7,697 nt of DNA, taken from NCBI GenBank assembly GCA_021821225.1, contig JAKACR010000131.1, positions 1 to 7,697 on the forward strand, written 5' to 3'. This DNA is from Bacillota bacterium (lineage in GTDB: Bacteria; Bacillota; Bacilli; Alicyclobacillales; SLC66). Positions 1 to 6,159 of this stretch are shown in pieces (the first letter of the stretch is position 1; the number at the start of each line of letters is the position of its first letter). The notes beneath the pieces are model-generated. The model searched no databases, was not told the origin of the DNA, and saw only the letters and a program-made list of their open reading frames with translations. The translations under genes and the position numbers were made by a program.

Positions 1-800
1 TGGACCGCTTCAGCGCGCTCACCCTGCTGCATGAGGAGGAGATCGACCTGCATCAAGGCGTCCAGGTCCAGGTGGAAAAACTCGATTACGCGGAAAAGAA
101 GGCGTTCGTCCGCGAAGTGCGGACAGACTACTACACCGACGCCAATCTCGCCGTGCAACTGCAGGTCCTCATGGAGAACGGCGCGCGCCAAACGGACGGA
201 GACATCGTCTGCGGCCACGGTGAGGTCGCTGTGCACGCGATGGCCACGATATTCAAAAAAATCAAGTTCGGCACGCACGAAAATATCGGTTGGGGGCCCA
301 TCCATCTCCCGGAAGAGGAATTGCACACGGACGCGGCGTGGATCGGCTTCCCGGAAACCTGGCTCGCGGAATCCGGCCATGCGGACATCGAACGGGGACT
401 GGCGGGACTGGCTGTAGTCCTGCAGCATGTGGCCCCGCTGTTTGTCCTGTGCGATCCGAGCGATCTGCGCGTCGTCGCCCAGCGCAAAGCCGTTCATTCC
501 GGCAGGCCGACAATCTTTTTGTACGACCGCTATCCCGGAGGCGTTGGTCTCGCCCAGCAGGCGTTTTGCGACATCGGCCCGCTGCTCGCGCGGGCGCTGC
601 AACTCATCCTGGCCTGTCCGTGCGAGGCGGGCTGCCCGTCCTGTGTGGGACACTCCGATCAGGGAGGCAAGGTGGCTGCGCTCGCGCTCGCCCGGTTCGC
701 CGCCAAGGAATTCGGGCGGGAAGCGCCGGAATCCGCGCAGGCGGCGCAAGAGACGCAGAAAGCGCGGGCCGCGCGCGAAGGTGTGCGCCATGTCCATTAA
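1..800 (+). CDS. mrfA: MrfA/YprA-type DEAD/DEAH-box DNA helicase, C-terminal part (5' end outside window)
   Basis: Reading frame open from base 3 to a TAA at 798-800; the gene began upstream, so the helicase motor domains are not visible. What remains is the family's C-terminal DUF1998 / zinc-binding domain. It contains the segment YDRYPGGVGLAQQAF typical of that domain, and then four cysteines spaced C-x5-C... more exactly CPCEAGCPSC, with Cys codons at 615, 621, 633 and 642 (C-x-C-x3-C-x2-C), the metal-binding cluster of MrfA. A charged, Ala-rich tail follows. In Bacillus subtilis MrfA is a 3'-5' helicase that works with MrfB in UvrABC-independent repair of mitomycin C damage. The next gene is the matching mrfB, overlapping by 11 bp, so the assignment rests on both domain and context. 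A GTG at 72 is only an internal codon. Function is inferred from the family. Confidence 0.88.
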   Translation, partial: DRFSALTLLHEEEIDLHQGVQVQVEKLDYAEKKAFVREVRTDYYTDANLAVQLQVLMENGARQTDGDIVCGHGEVAVHAMATIFKKIKFGTHENIGWGPIHLPEEELHTDAAWIGFPETWLAESGHADIERGLAGLAVVLQHVAPLFVLCDPSDLRVVAQRKAVHSGRPTIFLYDRYPGGVGLAQQAFCDIGPLLARALQLILACPCEAGCPSCVGHSDQGGKVAALALARFAAKEFGREAPESAQAAQETQKARAAREGVRHVH

Positions 801-2151
801 GGACAAACTGGCCCGCCTGCGCCCGCAACTGATCCATGAAGCGGCGCGAACCGCCGCGGCCGCCGCGCAGGACACCGCAGCGCCCGCCCGGCTCGCGGAT
901 GCCGCGGCGCCGGCTCAATACATTGGTCACCTGGAAAAGTGGCGCCGACTCCATGCAACGCCCGCCGTATTTGATGACGCCTGCGTGATGGTGCGCGAAG
1001 TGCGCTATCCCCTCGCCCACAGACACGGACAGTACACATTTTCCCAATTTCTCGACACACTGGCGCTCTGGAATGATTCCGGACTCCGCCATCCGCTGTC
1101 CGGCGCGGGAACGGCGCCTGAAGACTGGCTGTTTTTCGACACGGAGACCACCGGATTGAACGGCGGGACGGGGAATGCCATCTTCTTGCTGGGCTATTGC
1201 CTGGTGAATCCGGACGCGGTCGTCGTGCGCCAGCACTTCCTGCCCTCTCCCGCGGCGGAACGCGCGCTGTACCAGTCGTTCATCCAGGATATCGGCGGCA
1301 TGAAACGGCTCGCCACATTCAACGGCAAGTCGTTTGACTGGCCGCAGGTCAAGACGCGGCTCACACTCCTTGGCGGCGCGGCTCCCGAATTGCCGGGGCT
1401 CATCCACCACGACCTGATGCACGCGGCGCGGAGGCTGTGGCGGGACGATCTGCCGTCGTGCCGCCTGTCTGTCATTGAAGAGACAAAACTGGGTGTCCGG
1501 CGCGGGCGGGATACGCCGGGGCACATGGCTCCCCTGCTCTATTTTGAATACTTGAGATCCGGCGATCCGGACGCCATCGCCGGAATCCTGCAGCACAACG
1601 AGTTCGACGTGCTCTCGCTCGTGACGCTGTACATCCACCTGTCCCGCCTGGTGCAGCGCTTTTTGCAGCAAGGGGCGGCAACGATTTCCGAACGGATGCA
1701 GCTTTCCCGCTGGTACGAAGCGCTCGGACAGGACGACACCGCCATCGACGGCTACCAGGCTGTGGCGCGGAGCGGACACGCCCTTTCCACGGAGGCGAAA
1801 CTCGCGCTCGGCTACGTCCTGAAGCGGCGCAAACAGTGGGGGCGCGCACTGGCCGCATGGGAAGAATGCACGCGCGAACTCGCCCATATCCCGGAGGAAC
1901 TGTACGTCGAATTGGCCAAATTGTGCGAGCACGGACTGCGCGACTATGAAAAGGCGCTGCACTACGCGCGCATGGCGTCCGCCGCGCGCAGCCGGAAAAC
2001 GGCCATGCTGCGCAGGACGGCGCATCACCGCCTTGAACCCCATGGCCCAATCCATGGCACTGAAAGCCGCGGGCCGGACAGCCATGAGCGGCGCCTCGCA
2101 AGACTGGAAACAAAGCTTCAACGCGCCGCGCAGCATGAAAGCGGCGAGTGA
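790..2151 (+). CDS. mrfB: MrfB/YprB-type DEDDh 3'-5' exonuclease with C-terminal TPR-like repeats
   Basis: 453 residues. The frame is open further upstream, but the ATG at 790 is preferred: it overlaps the mrfA stop by 11 bp, has a weak GAAGGTG site upstream, and what follows matches the family. Exonuclease (DnaQ/RNase H-like) motifs are clear: Exo I DTETTG (D117, E119), Exo II NGKSFDW (D183) and Exo III HNEFD (H269, D273). This is a full DEDDh metal-binding set, so the protein should be an active metal-dependent nuclease. Residues about 303-397 are helical repeats resembling TPRs (for example RWYEALGQDDTAIDGYQAVAR and ALGYVLKRRKQWGRALAAWEE). In B. subtilis MrfB acts with the MrfA helicase in mitomycin C lesion repair. 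The overlap suggests translational coupling. The N-terminal 40 residues are Ala-rich and low in complexity. The gene ends inside a perfect inverted repeat and converges on the Nudix remnant. Confidence 0.9.
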   Translation: MSIKDKLARLRPQLIHEAARTAAAAAQDTAAPARLADAAAPAQYIGHLEKWRRLHATPAVFDDACVMVREVRYPLAHRHGQYTFSQFLDTLALWNDSGLRHPLSGAGTAPEDWLFFDTETTGLNGGTGNAIFLLGYCLVNPDAVVVRQHFLPSPAAERALYQSFIQDIGGMKRLATFNGKSFDWPQVKTRLTLLGGAAPELPGLIHHDLMHAARRLWRDDLPSCRLSVIEETKLGVRRGRDTPGHMAPLLYFEYLRSGDPDAIAGILQHNEFDVLSLVTLYIHLSRLVQRFLQQGAATISERMQLSRWYEALGQDDTAIDGYQAVARSGHALSTEAKLALGYVLKRRKQWGRALAAWEECTRELAHIPEELYVELAKLCEHGLRDYEKALHYARMASAARSRKTAMLRRTAHHRLEPHGPIHGTESRGPDSHERRLARLETKLQRAAQHESGE

Positions 2152-2168
2152 GGAGACAATCACTCGCC
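2143..2168. terminator. Perfect hairpin between convergent mrfB and Nudix remnant, possible bidirectional terminator
   Basis: GGCGAGTGA (2143-2151) pairs perfectly with TCACTCGCC (2160-2168) around the 8-base loop GGAGACAA. The mrfB stop TGA is the end of the left arm, and the Nudix stop is the end of the right arm read on the other strand. There is no T-run on either side, so Rho-independent termination is only a possibility. Confidence 0.4.
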
Positions 2169-2192
2169 TGACGGAAGCCTGTTTATCCCCTG
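2157..2192 (-). repeat. Possible degraded half-copy of the 120 bp palindromic element
   Basis: Read on the minus strand from 2192, the sequence GGGGATAAAC is followed after ten bases by CAGGCGAGTGA. The full copies have GATAAAC and CAGGCGAGTAA (copy A) or CAGGCTGGCAA (copy B) at the same ten-base spacing, and about two thirds of the 36 positions match without gaps. Only the left outer part would be present. It covers the aberrant 3' end of the Nudix remnant. The match is short and could be chance. Confidence 0.35.
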
Positions 2193-2680
2193 TTCCAAGC
2201 GAGTTTGCGCCCTGCTGCGCGGGTGAAAAAGTGTTCTTGCCGGACGGACCACATAGCCCGTTTCTTCCAGCACCTCGCGCGCCGCCGCTTCCCCTGGCGT
2301 GTCGCCAACATCGGCCCAGCCGCCGGGCAACGACCAGCGCCCGTCTTGCGTCTCGCGGACGAAAAGCAGCTTATCCTGCCGAAACACCACGGCGCGCACG
2401 TCCACCTTGGGGGGTCAGATAGCCCATCTCCGCGGCCAGGGCGCGCAACTGCGCGAAGCGCTCCAAGGGACATGTGATAAACCAAATTTTAGCAGGCGAG
2501 TAACAGTAGATATCGCGTTTGACTGAAGCCTCAAACGCGATATCTGGGATCAGATCGCCTGCACAGGGGACTTTATCACATGTCCCCCAGGTCATACGGG
2601 TCTTTGCTGTACGTCGCGCCCGCTTGCGCGATGGACTGGATCTGCCTGGCCCAGCGCAGCCATTTTGAGTTCAGAGCCAT
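2160..2680 (-). pseudogene. Nudix hydrolase (YjhB-like, with N-terminal Nudix_N_2-type domain), disrupted by a 120 bp repeat, frameshifted and 3'-truncated
   Basis: Three pieces on the minus strand add up to one Nudix protein. Piece 1 (2680-2588) reads MALNSKWLRWARQIQSIAQ then GATYSKDPYDL, the family's N-terminal helical domain. Piece 2 (2463-2410) reads [18 protein letters not shown]. Piece 3 (from about 2408) reads [19 protein letters not shown], then the Nudix box [20 protein letters not shown] followed by ETGY. The box fits Gx5Ex7REUxEExGU except that the first Glu is Asp. Pieces 1 and 2 are separated by the palindromic element, which brings a stop (TGA) right after piece 1. Pieces 2 and 3 are out of frame by one base in a C6 run. 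After RPARTLF the family's usual last 65-70 residues are absent, replaced by 21 unrelated residues ending SGE. About 110 recognisable residues remain. The start could also be the in-frame ATG at 2694. It lies 69 bp downstream of the ASCH gene on the same strand, probably one operon. Confidence 0.82.
2467..2586. repeat. 120 bp palindromic element, copy A (inserted in the Nudix gene)
   Basis: Perfect 15 bp terminal inverted repeats, GGGACATGTGATAAA (2467-2481) and TTTATCACATGTCCC (2572-2586). Inside these, GCAGGCGA pairs with TCGCCTGC, and inside that GATATCGCGTTTGA pairs with TCAAACGCGATATC, leaving a small central loop. The whole element can therefore form one long interrupted stem. It aligns gap-free with the copy at 6040-6159, with 18 of 120 positions different by hand count. 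CCA flanks it at 2463-2465 and 2587-2589, a possible 3 bp target duplication. No transposase is encoded in it; a non-autonomous MITE- or REP-like element is the likely class. Confidence 0.88.
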
Positions 2681-2725
2681 CTCTCCCGTGATCATCGTCT
2701 TCTGCCACTGTTTCACAATACACTC

Positions 2726-2763
2726 GTCACACGCCTTCCATATGGTTGGTCACACGCCTTCCA
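2726..2763. repeat. 15 bp direct repeat at the 3' end of the ASCH gene
   Basis: GTCACACGCCTTCCA occurs at 2726-2740 and again at 2749-2763, a 23 bp offset. The right copy carries the last codons and stop of the ASCH gene (minus strand GAAGGCGTGTGA), so the end of that gene has been duplicated in the spacer before the Nudix start. Confidence 0.85.
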
Positions 2764-3139
2764 AGTGGAGCGCGCGAAATTCATGCACCCATACGCGCAT
2801 GGTCGGCAGCCAGGGCATCCCGGGATGGATCGCCAGGATCGCCTGCCTGTACGCTTCCAGACTCTCATGGCCTTCGCGCCGCGCGTCTTCCTCGGTCACG
2901 TCCCCGAGAGTCTGGACGTACACGCGCTCCACGATGAACCTGCGACCGGACAGTGTCATCACTTCTCCGGGGTCGGCATACCGTCCATTGCGGCGCACCG
3001 CCGTCTTGCGCCCCGCCAGAACCTTCTCCACATCGTCGCGTATGGTCACTAGGCGGTCAATGGTGCATGTCTTGGCAGGCAATTCCCGCCGGGTTGTCTC
3101 TTGCTCCTTGCCGTCGCGACTTTTCATGCCATCCGTCAT
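2750..3139 (-). CDS. ASCH-domain (PUA-like fold) protein
   Basis: 129 residues from the ATG at 3139, chosen because AAAGGGAGAG lies a few bases upstream; an in-frame TTG at 3157 sits inside that site and is unlikely. After a charged, probably disordered tail of about 22 residues, residues 23-121 fit the ASCH family: TIRDDVEKVLAGRKTAVRR (G43, K45, T46, R49), PGEVMTLSG, a beta-rich stretch RRFIVERVYVQTLGDV, TEEDARREGHESLEAYR, and the closing strand RVWVHEF. The family has a PUA-like beta-barrel and is thought to bind RNA; one member, E. coli YqfB, hydrolyses N4-acetylcytidine, but that activity cannot be assumed here. No signal peptide or membrane segment is seen, so it is cytoplasmic. It is divergent from metA (199 bp between starts) and precedes the Nudix remnant on the same strand. 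The exact substrate or RNA partner is unknown. Confidence 0.8.
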   Translation of the reverse strand: MTDGMKSRDGKEQETTRRELPAKTCTIDRLVTIRDDVEKVLAGRKTAVRRNGRYADPGEVMTLSGRRFIVERVYVQTLGDVTEEDARREGHESLEAYRQAILAIHPGMPWLPTMRVWVHEFRALHLEGV

Positions 3140-3255
3140 CGGCTCTCTCCCTTTCAATCAAAAAATCCCCCTTCGGACATTTCAATCACTATGGCAAAAG
3201 ACAAGGCCCAACGCAATTCCGGAAGGGCCGCGCGAAAATGTCGGGCGCTATTGCG

Positions 3256-3264
3256 TGCTATAAT
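3256..3264 (+). promoter_or_regulatory. Extended -10 promoter for metA
   Basis: TGCTATAAT is a perfect extended -10 (TG-N-TATAAT with a consensus hexamer). No good -35 lies 16-18 bp upstream, which extended -10 promoters tolerate. Transcription would start near 3271, giving a leader of roughly 67 bases before the metA ATG. That is too short for a SAM riboswitch or T-box. Confidence 0.65.
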
Positions 3265-3320
3265 CATGTGAATCCGCTTCGCCGCACCAATGCAGGTCTC
3301 ATCATTCATCCATGGCCGAC

Positions 3321-3327
3321 AAAGGAG
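3321..3327 (+). promoter_or_regulatory. Ribosome binding site of metA
   Basis: AAAGGAG ends ten bases before the ATG at 3338. It fixes the start at 3338 rather than at the upstream in-frame ATG at 3290, which has no such site. Confidence 0.75.
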
Positions 3328-3337
3328 TCGAACGCGC

Positions 3338-4309
3338 ATGCCGATCAAATTGCCCGATGGTCTGCCGGCCAAGGCAGTCCTGGAGCGGGAGAACATCTTT
3401 GTCATCGACGAACACAGGGCGTTTCACCAGGATATCCGCCCACTGCAAATCGCGATTCTGAACTTGATGCCCATCAAGGAGACCACGGAGACACAACTGC
3501 TGCGCCTGCTGGGCAACACGCCGCTGCAGGTGGAGATCACACTGCTGCGCATGGAGTCGCACCAGTCGAAAAACACGTCACCGCATCATCTCGACCTATT
3601 CTACACGACATTCCCGGAAATCGAGTACAAGAACTTCGACGGCATGATCATCACCGGCGCGCCGATCGAACATCTGCCGTTCGAAGAGGTGGGCTACTGG
3701 CGCGAATTGCAGCACATCATGGACTGGACCGCCGAAAATGTCACATCGACTTTTCACATCTGCTGGGGGGCGCAGGCGGGTCTCTACCATCACTACGGTA
3801 TAGAGAAGCACGCGCTTCGCGAGAAGATGTCCGGCGTTTTCACCCACGACATCAACGCGCAGATTCCGCTCGTCAGAGGATTTGACGACGGCTTTCTTGC
3901 GCCTCACTCGCGCCATACCGAAGCACGGGCAAAGGACATCGCGCAGATACCGGAACTGGAGATCGCGGCGTCGTCACCCGTCGCCGGCGTCTATCTGGCT
4001 GCCCGGCGTGACGGGCGGCAGGTCTTTGTGACAGGGCACTCCGAGTACGATCCGGGAACGCTCAACGAGGAATACCGCCGTGACATCGAGCGCGGCCTGG
4101 AAATCCGGCCGCCGCAGAATTATTTCCCTGGCGACGATCCGACGCAGAGCCCGCGGCACACCTGGCGCTCGCACGCCTACCTGCTGTACTCGAACTGGCT
4201 CAATTACTACGTGTACCAGGCCACGCCGTACGACCTCGATCAGATCGGGCCGATGGCGCAGCCACAACACCGGAACGCACAGACGATCGGGCAGCGTGGA
4301 GAGCTTTGA
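3338..4309 (+). CDS. metA: Homoserine O-acetyltransferase (MetA family)
   Basis: 323 residues, beginning [11 protein letters not shown], a typical MetA N-terminus and length. It acylates the hydroxyl of L-homoserine, the first committed step of methionine synthesis, in the cytoplasm. Visible catalytic residues are K47 in [10 protein letters not shown], the nucleophile C142 in [10 protein letters not shown], and the His-Glu pair H234/E236 in TGHSEYD. Residue 111 in TGAPIEHL is Glu. Published work on this family links Glu at 111 to acetyl-CoA use and Gly to succinyl-CoA use, so an acetyltransferase is predicted although many databases label the family homoserine O-succinyltransferase. It stands alone behind its own extended -10 promoter, and no methionine-related riboswitch fits in the short leader. 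It is convergent with the sulfatase gene. The family call is very secure; acyl donor preference is inference from one residue. Confidence 0.95.
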   Translation: MPIKLPDGLPAKAVLERENIFVIDEHRAFHQDIRPLQIAILNLMPIKETTETQLLRLLGNTPLQVEITLLRMESHQSKNTSPHHLDLFYTTFPEIEYKNFDGMIITGAPIEHLPFEEVGYWRELQHIMDWTAENVTSTFHICWGAQAGLYHHYGIEKHALREKMSGVFTHDINAQIPLVRGFDDGFLAPHSRHTEARAKDIAQIPELEIAASSPVAGVYLAARRDGRQVFVTGHSEYDPGTLNEEYRRDIERGLEIRPPQNYFPGDDPTQSPRHTWRSHAYLLYSNWLNYYVYQATPYDLDQIGPMAQPQHRNAQTIGQRGEL

Positions 4310-4345
4310 ACGAACCGGACTACCGGCACACCCTTTCTCCGCAGA

Positions 4346-4370
4346 CACGCGGCCGTGATTGCGCCGCGTG
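4346..4370. terminator. GC-rich hairpin between convergent metA and sulfatase genes
   Basis: CACGCGGC (4346-4353) pairs perfectly with GCCGCGTG (4363-4370) around a nine-base loop. It lies in the 79 bp gap between the two stops. No T-run follows on either strand, so it is a candidate bidirectional terminator only. Confidence 0.4.
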
Positions 4371-4388
4371 AACAGGATCGTCCGTCCA

Positions 4389-5861
4389 TCATTCACCCGC
4401 ATCGGCCGCGATCTCGTCCCACAGGTCCATACGCCCCATCCCGACTTCCCTGCCCCACGCGGCTAGGTAGTCCTGGTCGGGTTGTCTTTGCAAAAGCGCG
4501 CTCACGGCCGCCGCCGGATCCCAATCCTGCGCAACACCGTCCAGCAGGTCGCGGTACACATCCGCGTACCGCGGATCACCCGACAGGTCCGCGCGCTCGC
4601 CGGGGTCGCTTTCCAAATCAAATAATTGCGCCCGCTCGAATCCATGGTACGAGATCAGCTTGAACCGCCCCTTGCGGATCATGCGCAGCGCCCCGTCGGC
4701 CACTCCGGCCAGTTCGGCAAACACCGGGCGCTGCGCAAGCGACGCCAGGAGTTGCCGGTCCATATCCGCAACCAGCAGGCCGGACAGGTCCACGCCGTCC
4801 TGGCGCGGCAGCGCGGGCGCCCCGGCCAGGCCCGCGAGCGTCGGGGCGAGGTCCACCAGGCTCACCGGCTCGCGCACCACCCGGCCGCGCGCAAATTGAG
4901 CGGAAAAGTCGTCCTGTTGCAATGGATACCAGATCATCGGCACCCTGGTTGCCCCTTCAAACATGCTGCGCTTCCAGAACATGCCATTGTCTCCCGCCAT
5001 GTCGCCGTGATCGGAAATGTAGACGACCAGCGTATCGCCCGCCAACCGGCGCGCATTCTGCACGACGCGCCCAACCAGTTCGTCCAGTTGGTTGACAAGC
5101 CCGGCGTAATTGGTCCGCGCCTCGCGGATCTGTTCAGTGGTCAGCCGGTCCGCCTCCGTGCGGCGAAACCATTCCTGAAGCCACGGATGCACCGGTTGCG
5201 CCGCCCGTTCCGGAGGCGGCGCGGCGGCCGCAGCCCGCCTTGCCAGTTCGTACATGCGCGGCGGCGCGACATACGGGTGGTGCGGGCCGTAAAACCCGAC
5301 GGTCAAAAACAGGGGATTCTCCGCATCCGCGGCATGCGCCCGCTCTTGCATGAACCGCTCGGCCGCGGCCGCGACACGCCGGTCGTACTCGATGACCGGG
5401 CTGTTTCCCGGCCCCGCCAGCAGAATCGAACGCATGCCCTGCCCCGCGGTTCCCTTGAGCGGACCGTATTCCGTCCCAGGTCCGCCCGGATAACTCGGCG
5501 TAATGTCGCCCACCAGCCGCGTGGCGAAGCCGTGGCGCTGATCGGCGCCATTGAAGTGCATCCGCCCGCACAGCACGGTGTCGTACCCCGCGCGCGCGAG
5601 CGCATGCGCGAACGTCGGCCTGTCCGACGCAAGGTGGTCGCTGTTGGTGAACACTCCCGTCTGATGCGGCAGCATTCCGGTGAGAAGCGACATCCGGGAG
5701 GGCACGCACAGCGGCGCGCTGCAATAAGTGGAATGGAAACGCACGCCGTCCTGCGCCATCCGGTCAAGATGGGGCGTATGGACTAGCGGGCTGCCGGCGC
5801 ACTGCATCCAATCACCGCGATGCTGGTCAGAGAGGATCAGAATGATATTCGGTTGGGCCAC
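4389..5861 (-). CDS. Sulfatase (alkaline phosphatase superfamily), choline-sulfatase-like, Cys-type formylglycine site
   Basis: 490 residues from a GTG at 5861, supported by GAGGGAG (5869-5875) seven bases upstream. The N-terminus NIILILSDQHRGD supplies metal ligands D12 and Q13. The sulfatase signature is LCVPSRMSLLTG: C52 in C-x-P-S-R is the residue converted to formylglycine, here the Cys type served by an FGE-like enzyme. Later metal ligands are D284/H285 in ISDHGD, followed by GMFWKRSMFEGATRVP, and FYGPHHPY (H194/H195) lines the active site. The segment GRMHFNGADQRHGF resembles the choline sulfatase and phosphonate monoester hydrolase branch, but the usual Lys of GK-x-H is Arg (R100). 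No signal peptide is visible, so the enzyme is probably cytoplasmic, hydrolysing imported organosulfates. Substrate cannot be assigned. No FGE gene or transporter lies in the window. Long open frames on the opposite strand are shadows. Confidence 0.92.
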   Translation of the reverse strand: MAQPNIILILSDQHRGDWMQCAGSPLVHTPHLDRMAQDGVRFHSTYCSAPLCVPSRMSLLTGMLPHQTGVFTNSDHLASDRPTFAHALARAGYDTVLCGRMHFNGADQRHGFATRLVGDITPSYPGGPGTEYGPLKGTAGQGMRSILLAGPGNSPVIEYDRRVAAAAERFMQERAHAADAENPLFLTVGFYGPHHPYVAPPRMYELARRAAAAAPPPERAAQPVHPWLQEWFRRTEADRLTTEQIREARTNYAGLVNQLDELVGRVVQNARRLAGDTLVVYISDHGDMAGDNGMFWKRSMFEGATRVPMIWYPLQQDDFSAQFARGRVVREPVSLVDLAPTLAGLAGAPALPRQDGVDLSGLLVADMDRQLLASLAQRPVFAELAGVADGALRMIRKGRFKLISYHGFERAQLFDLESDPGERADLSGDPRYADVYRDLLDGVAQDWDPAAAVSALLQRQPDQDYLAAWGREVGMGRMDLWDEIAADAGE

Positions 5862-5949
5862 ATTTCCACTCCCTCACGCAAGGTGAATGAGAACACGTCA
5901 TAGGATCACGCCTTATCCGACATCACGAAACGCTTTTAGAGCGTGTTCA

Positions 5950-5969
5950 AAAAGAGGGCAGGCTCTTTT
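5950..5969. terminator. A/T-rich hairpin with flanking A and T runs
   Basis: AAAAGAG (5950-5956) pairs with CTCTTTT (5963-5969) around GGCAGG; the minus strand continues into TTTTTG, so the form is terminator-like on both strands. There is no obvious upstream gene ending here on either strand. The adjoining GAGCGTGTTCAAAAAG also looks like the end of some insertion sequences, so a remnant IS end is an alternative. Confidence 0.35.
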
Positions 5970-5995
5970 ATAGTACCGGAACACGAAGTCTGTGT

Positions 5996-6044
5996 ACACG
6001 TCCCCCTCGGGGCGGCGGACCTTGCCACACGTCCCCTTGGGGAC
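5996..6044. repeat. Cluster of GTCCCC repeat ends left of copy B
   Basis: ACACGTCCCC occurs at 5996-6005 and again at 6027-6036. The second one forms GTCCCC-TT-GGGGAC (6031-6044) with the left end of the palindromic element. CGTCCCCTTG at 6030-6039 recurs at 6154-6163, immediately across the element. These resemble the right end of the element (copy A has CACATGTCCCC), so they may be leftover ends of further copies. Confidence 0.6.
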
Positions 6045-6159
6045 ATGGGATAAACCAAATTTCGGCAGGCTGGCAACAATAGATATAGCGTTTGGCTAAA
6101 GCCAAAAACGCTATATCTGGGATCAGATCGCCCGCACAGGAGACTTTATCCCTCGTCCC
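6040..6159. repeat. 120 bp palindromic element, copy B (upstream of the SWIM/SNF2 gene)
   Basis: Same length and same orientation as copy A, aligned without gaps; 102 of 120 bases agree by hand count. Outer arms are GGGACATGGGATAAA and TTTATCCCTCGTCCC, with two imperfect pairs. The central stem GATATAGCGTTT pairs with AAACGCTATATC. Two differences from copy A are paired: position 9 T to G with position 112 A to C, and the C to A change in the central stem (6087) with G to T opposite. CTT at 6036-6038 and 6160-6162 could be a 3 bp target duplication. It ends 90 bp before the SWIM gene start. Confidence 0.88.

Noticed and set aside
427..789. Upstream extension of mrfB to an ATG at 427
   Set aside because: The extension lies inside mrfA, is Arg/Ser/Cys-rich shadow sequence, and the ATG at 790 gives the family-like N-terminus.
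604..2163. 519-codon open frame on the minus strand opposite mrfB
   Set aside because: It mirrors the mrfB reading frame in GC-rich DNA, shows no family features, and the plus strand has complete exonuclease motifs.
2580..3263. 227-codon plus-strand frame across the Nudix start and the ASCH gene
   Set aside because: The minus strand here encodes a recognisable Nudix N-terminus and an ASCH domain; the plus frame has no such features.
3265..3337. SAM riboswitch or T-box in front of metA
   Set aside because: The leader after the extended -10 promoter is too short and no suitable set of stems was seen.
4626..5786. 386-codon open frame on the plus strand opposite the sulfatase
   Set aside because: Arg/His/Pro-rich shadow of a gene with intact catalytic motifs on the other strand.
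2467..6159. CRISPR array
   Set aside because: Only two copies 3.5 kb apart, no regular spacing and no cas genes; the repeat is far longer than a CRISPR repeat.
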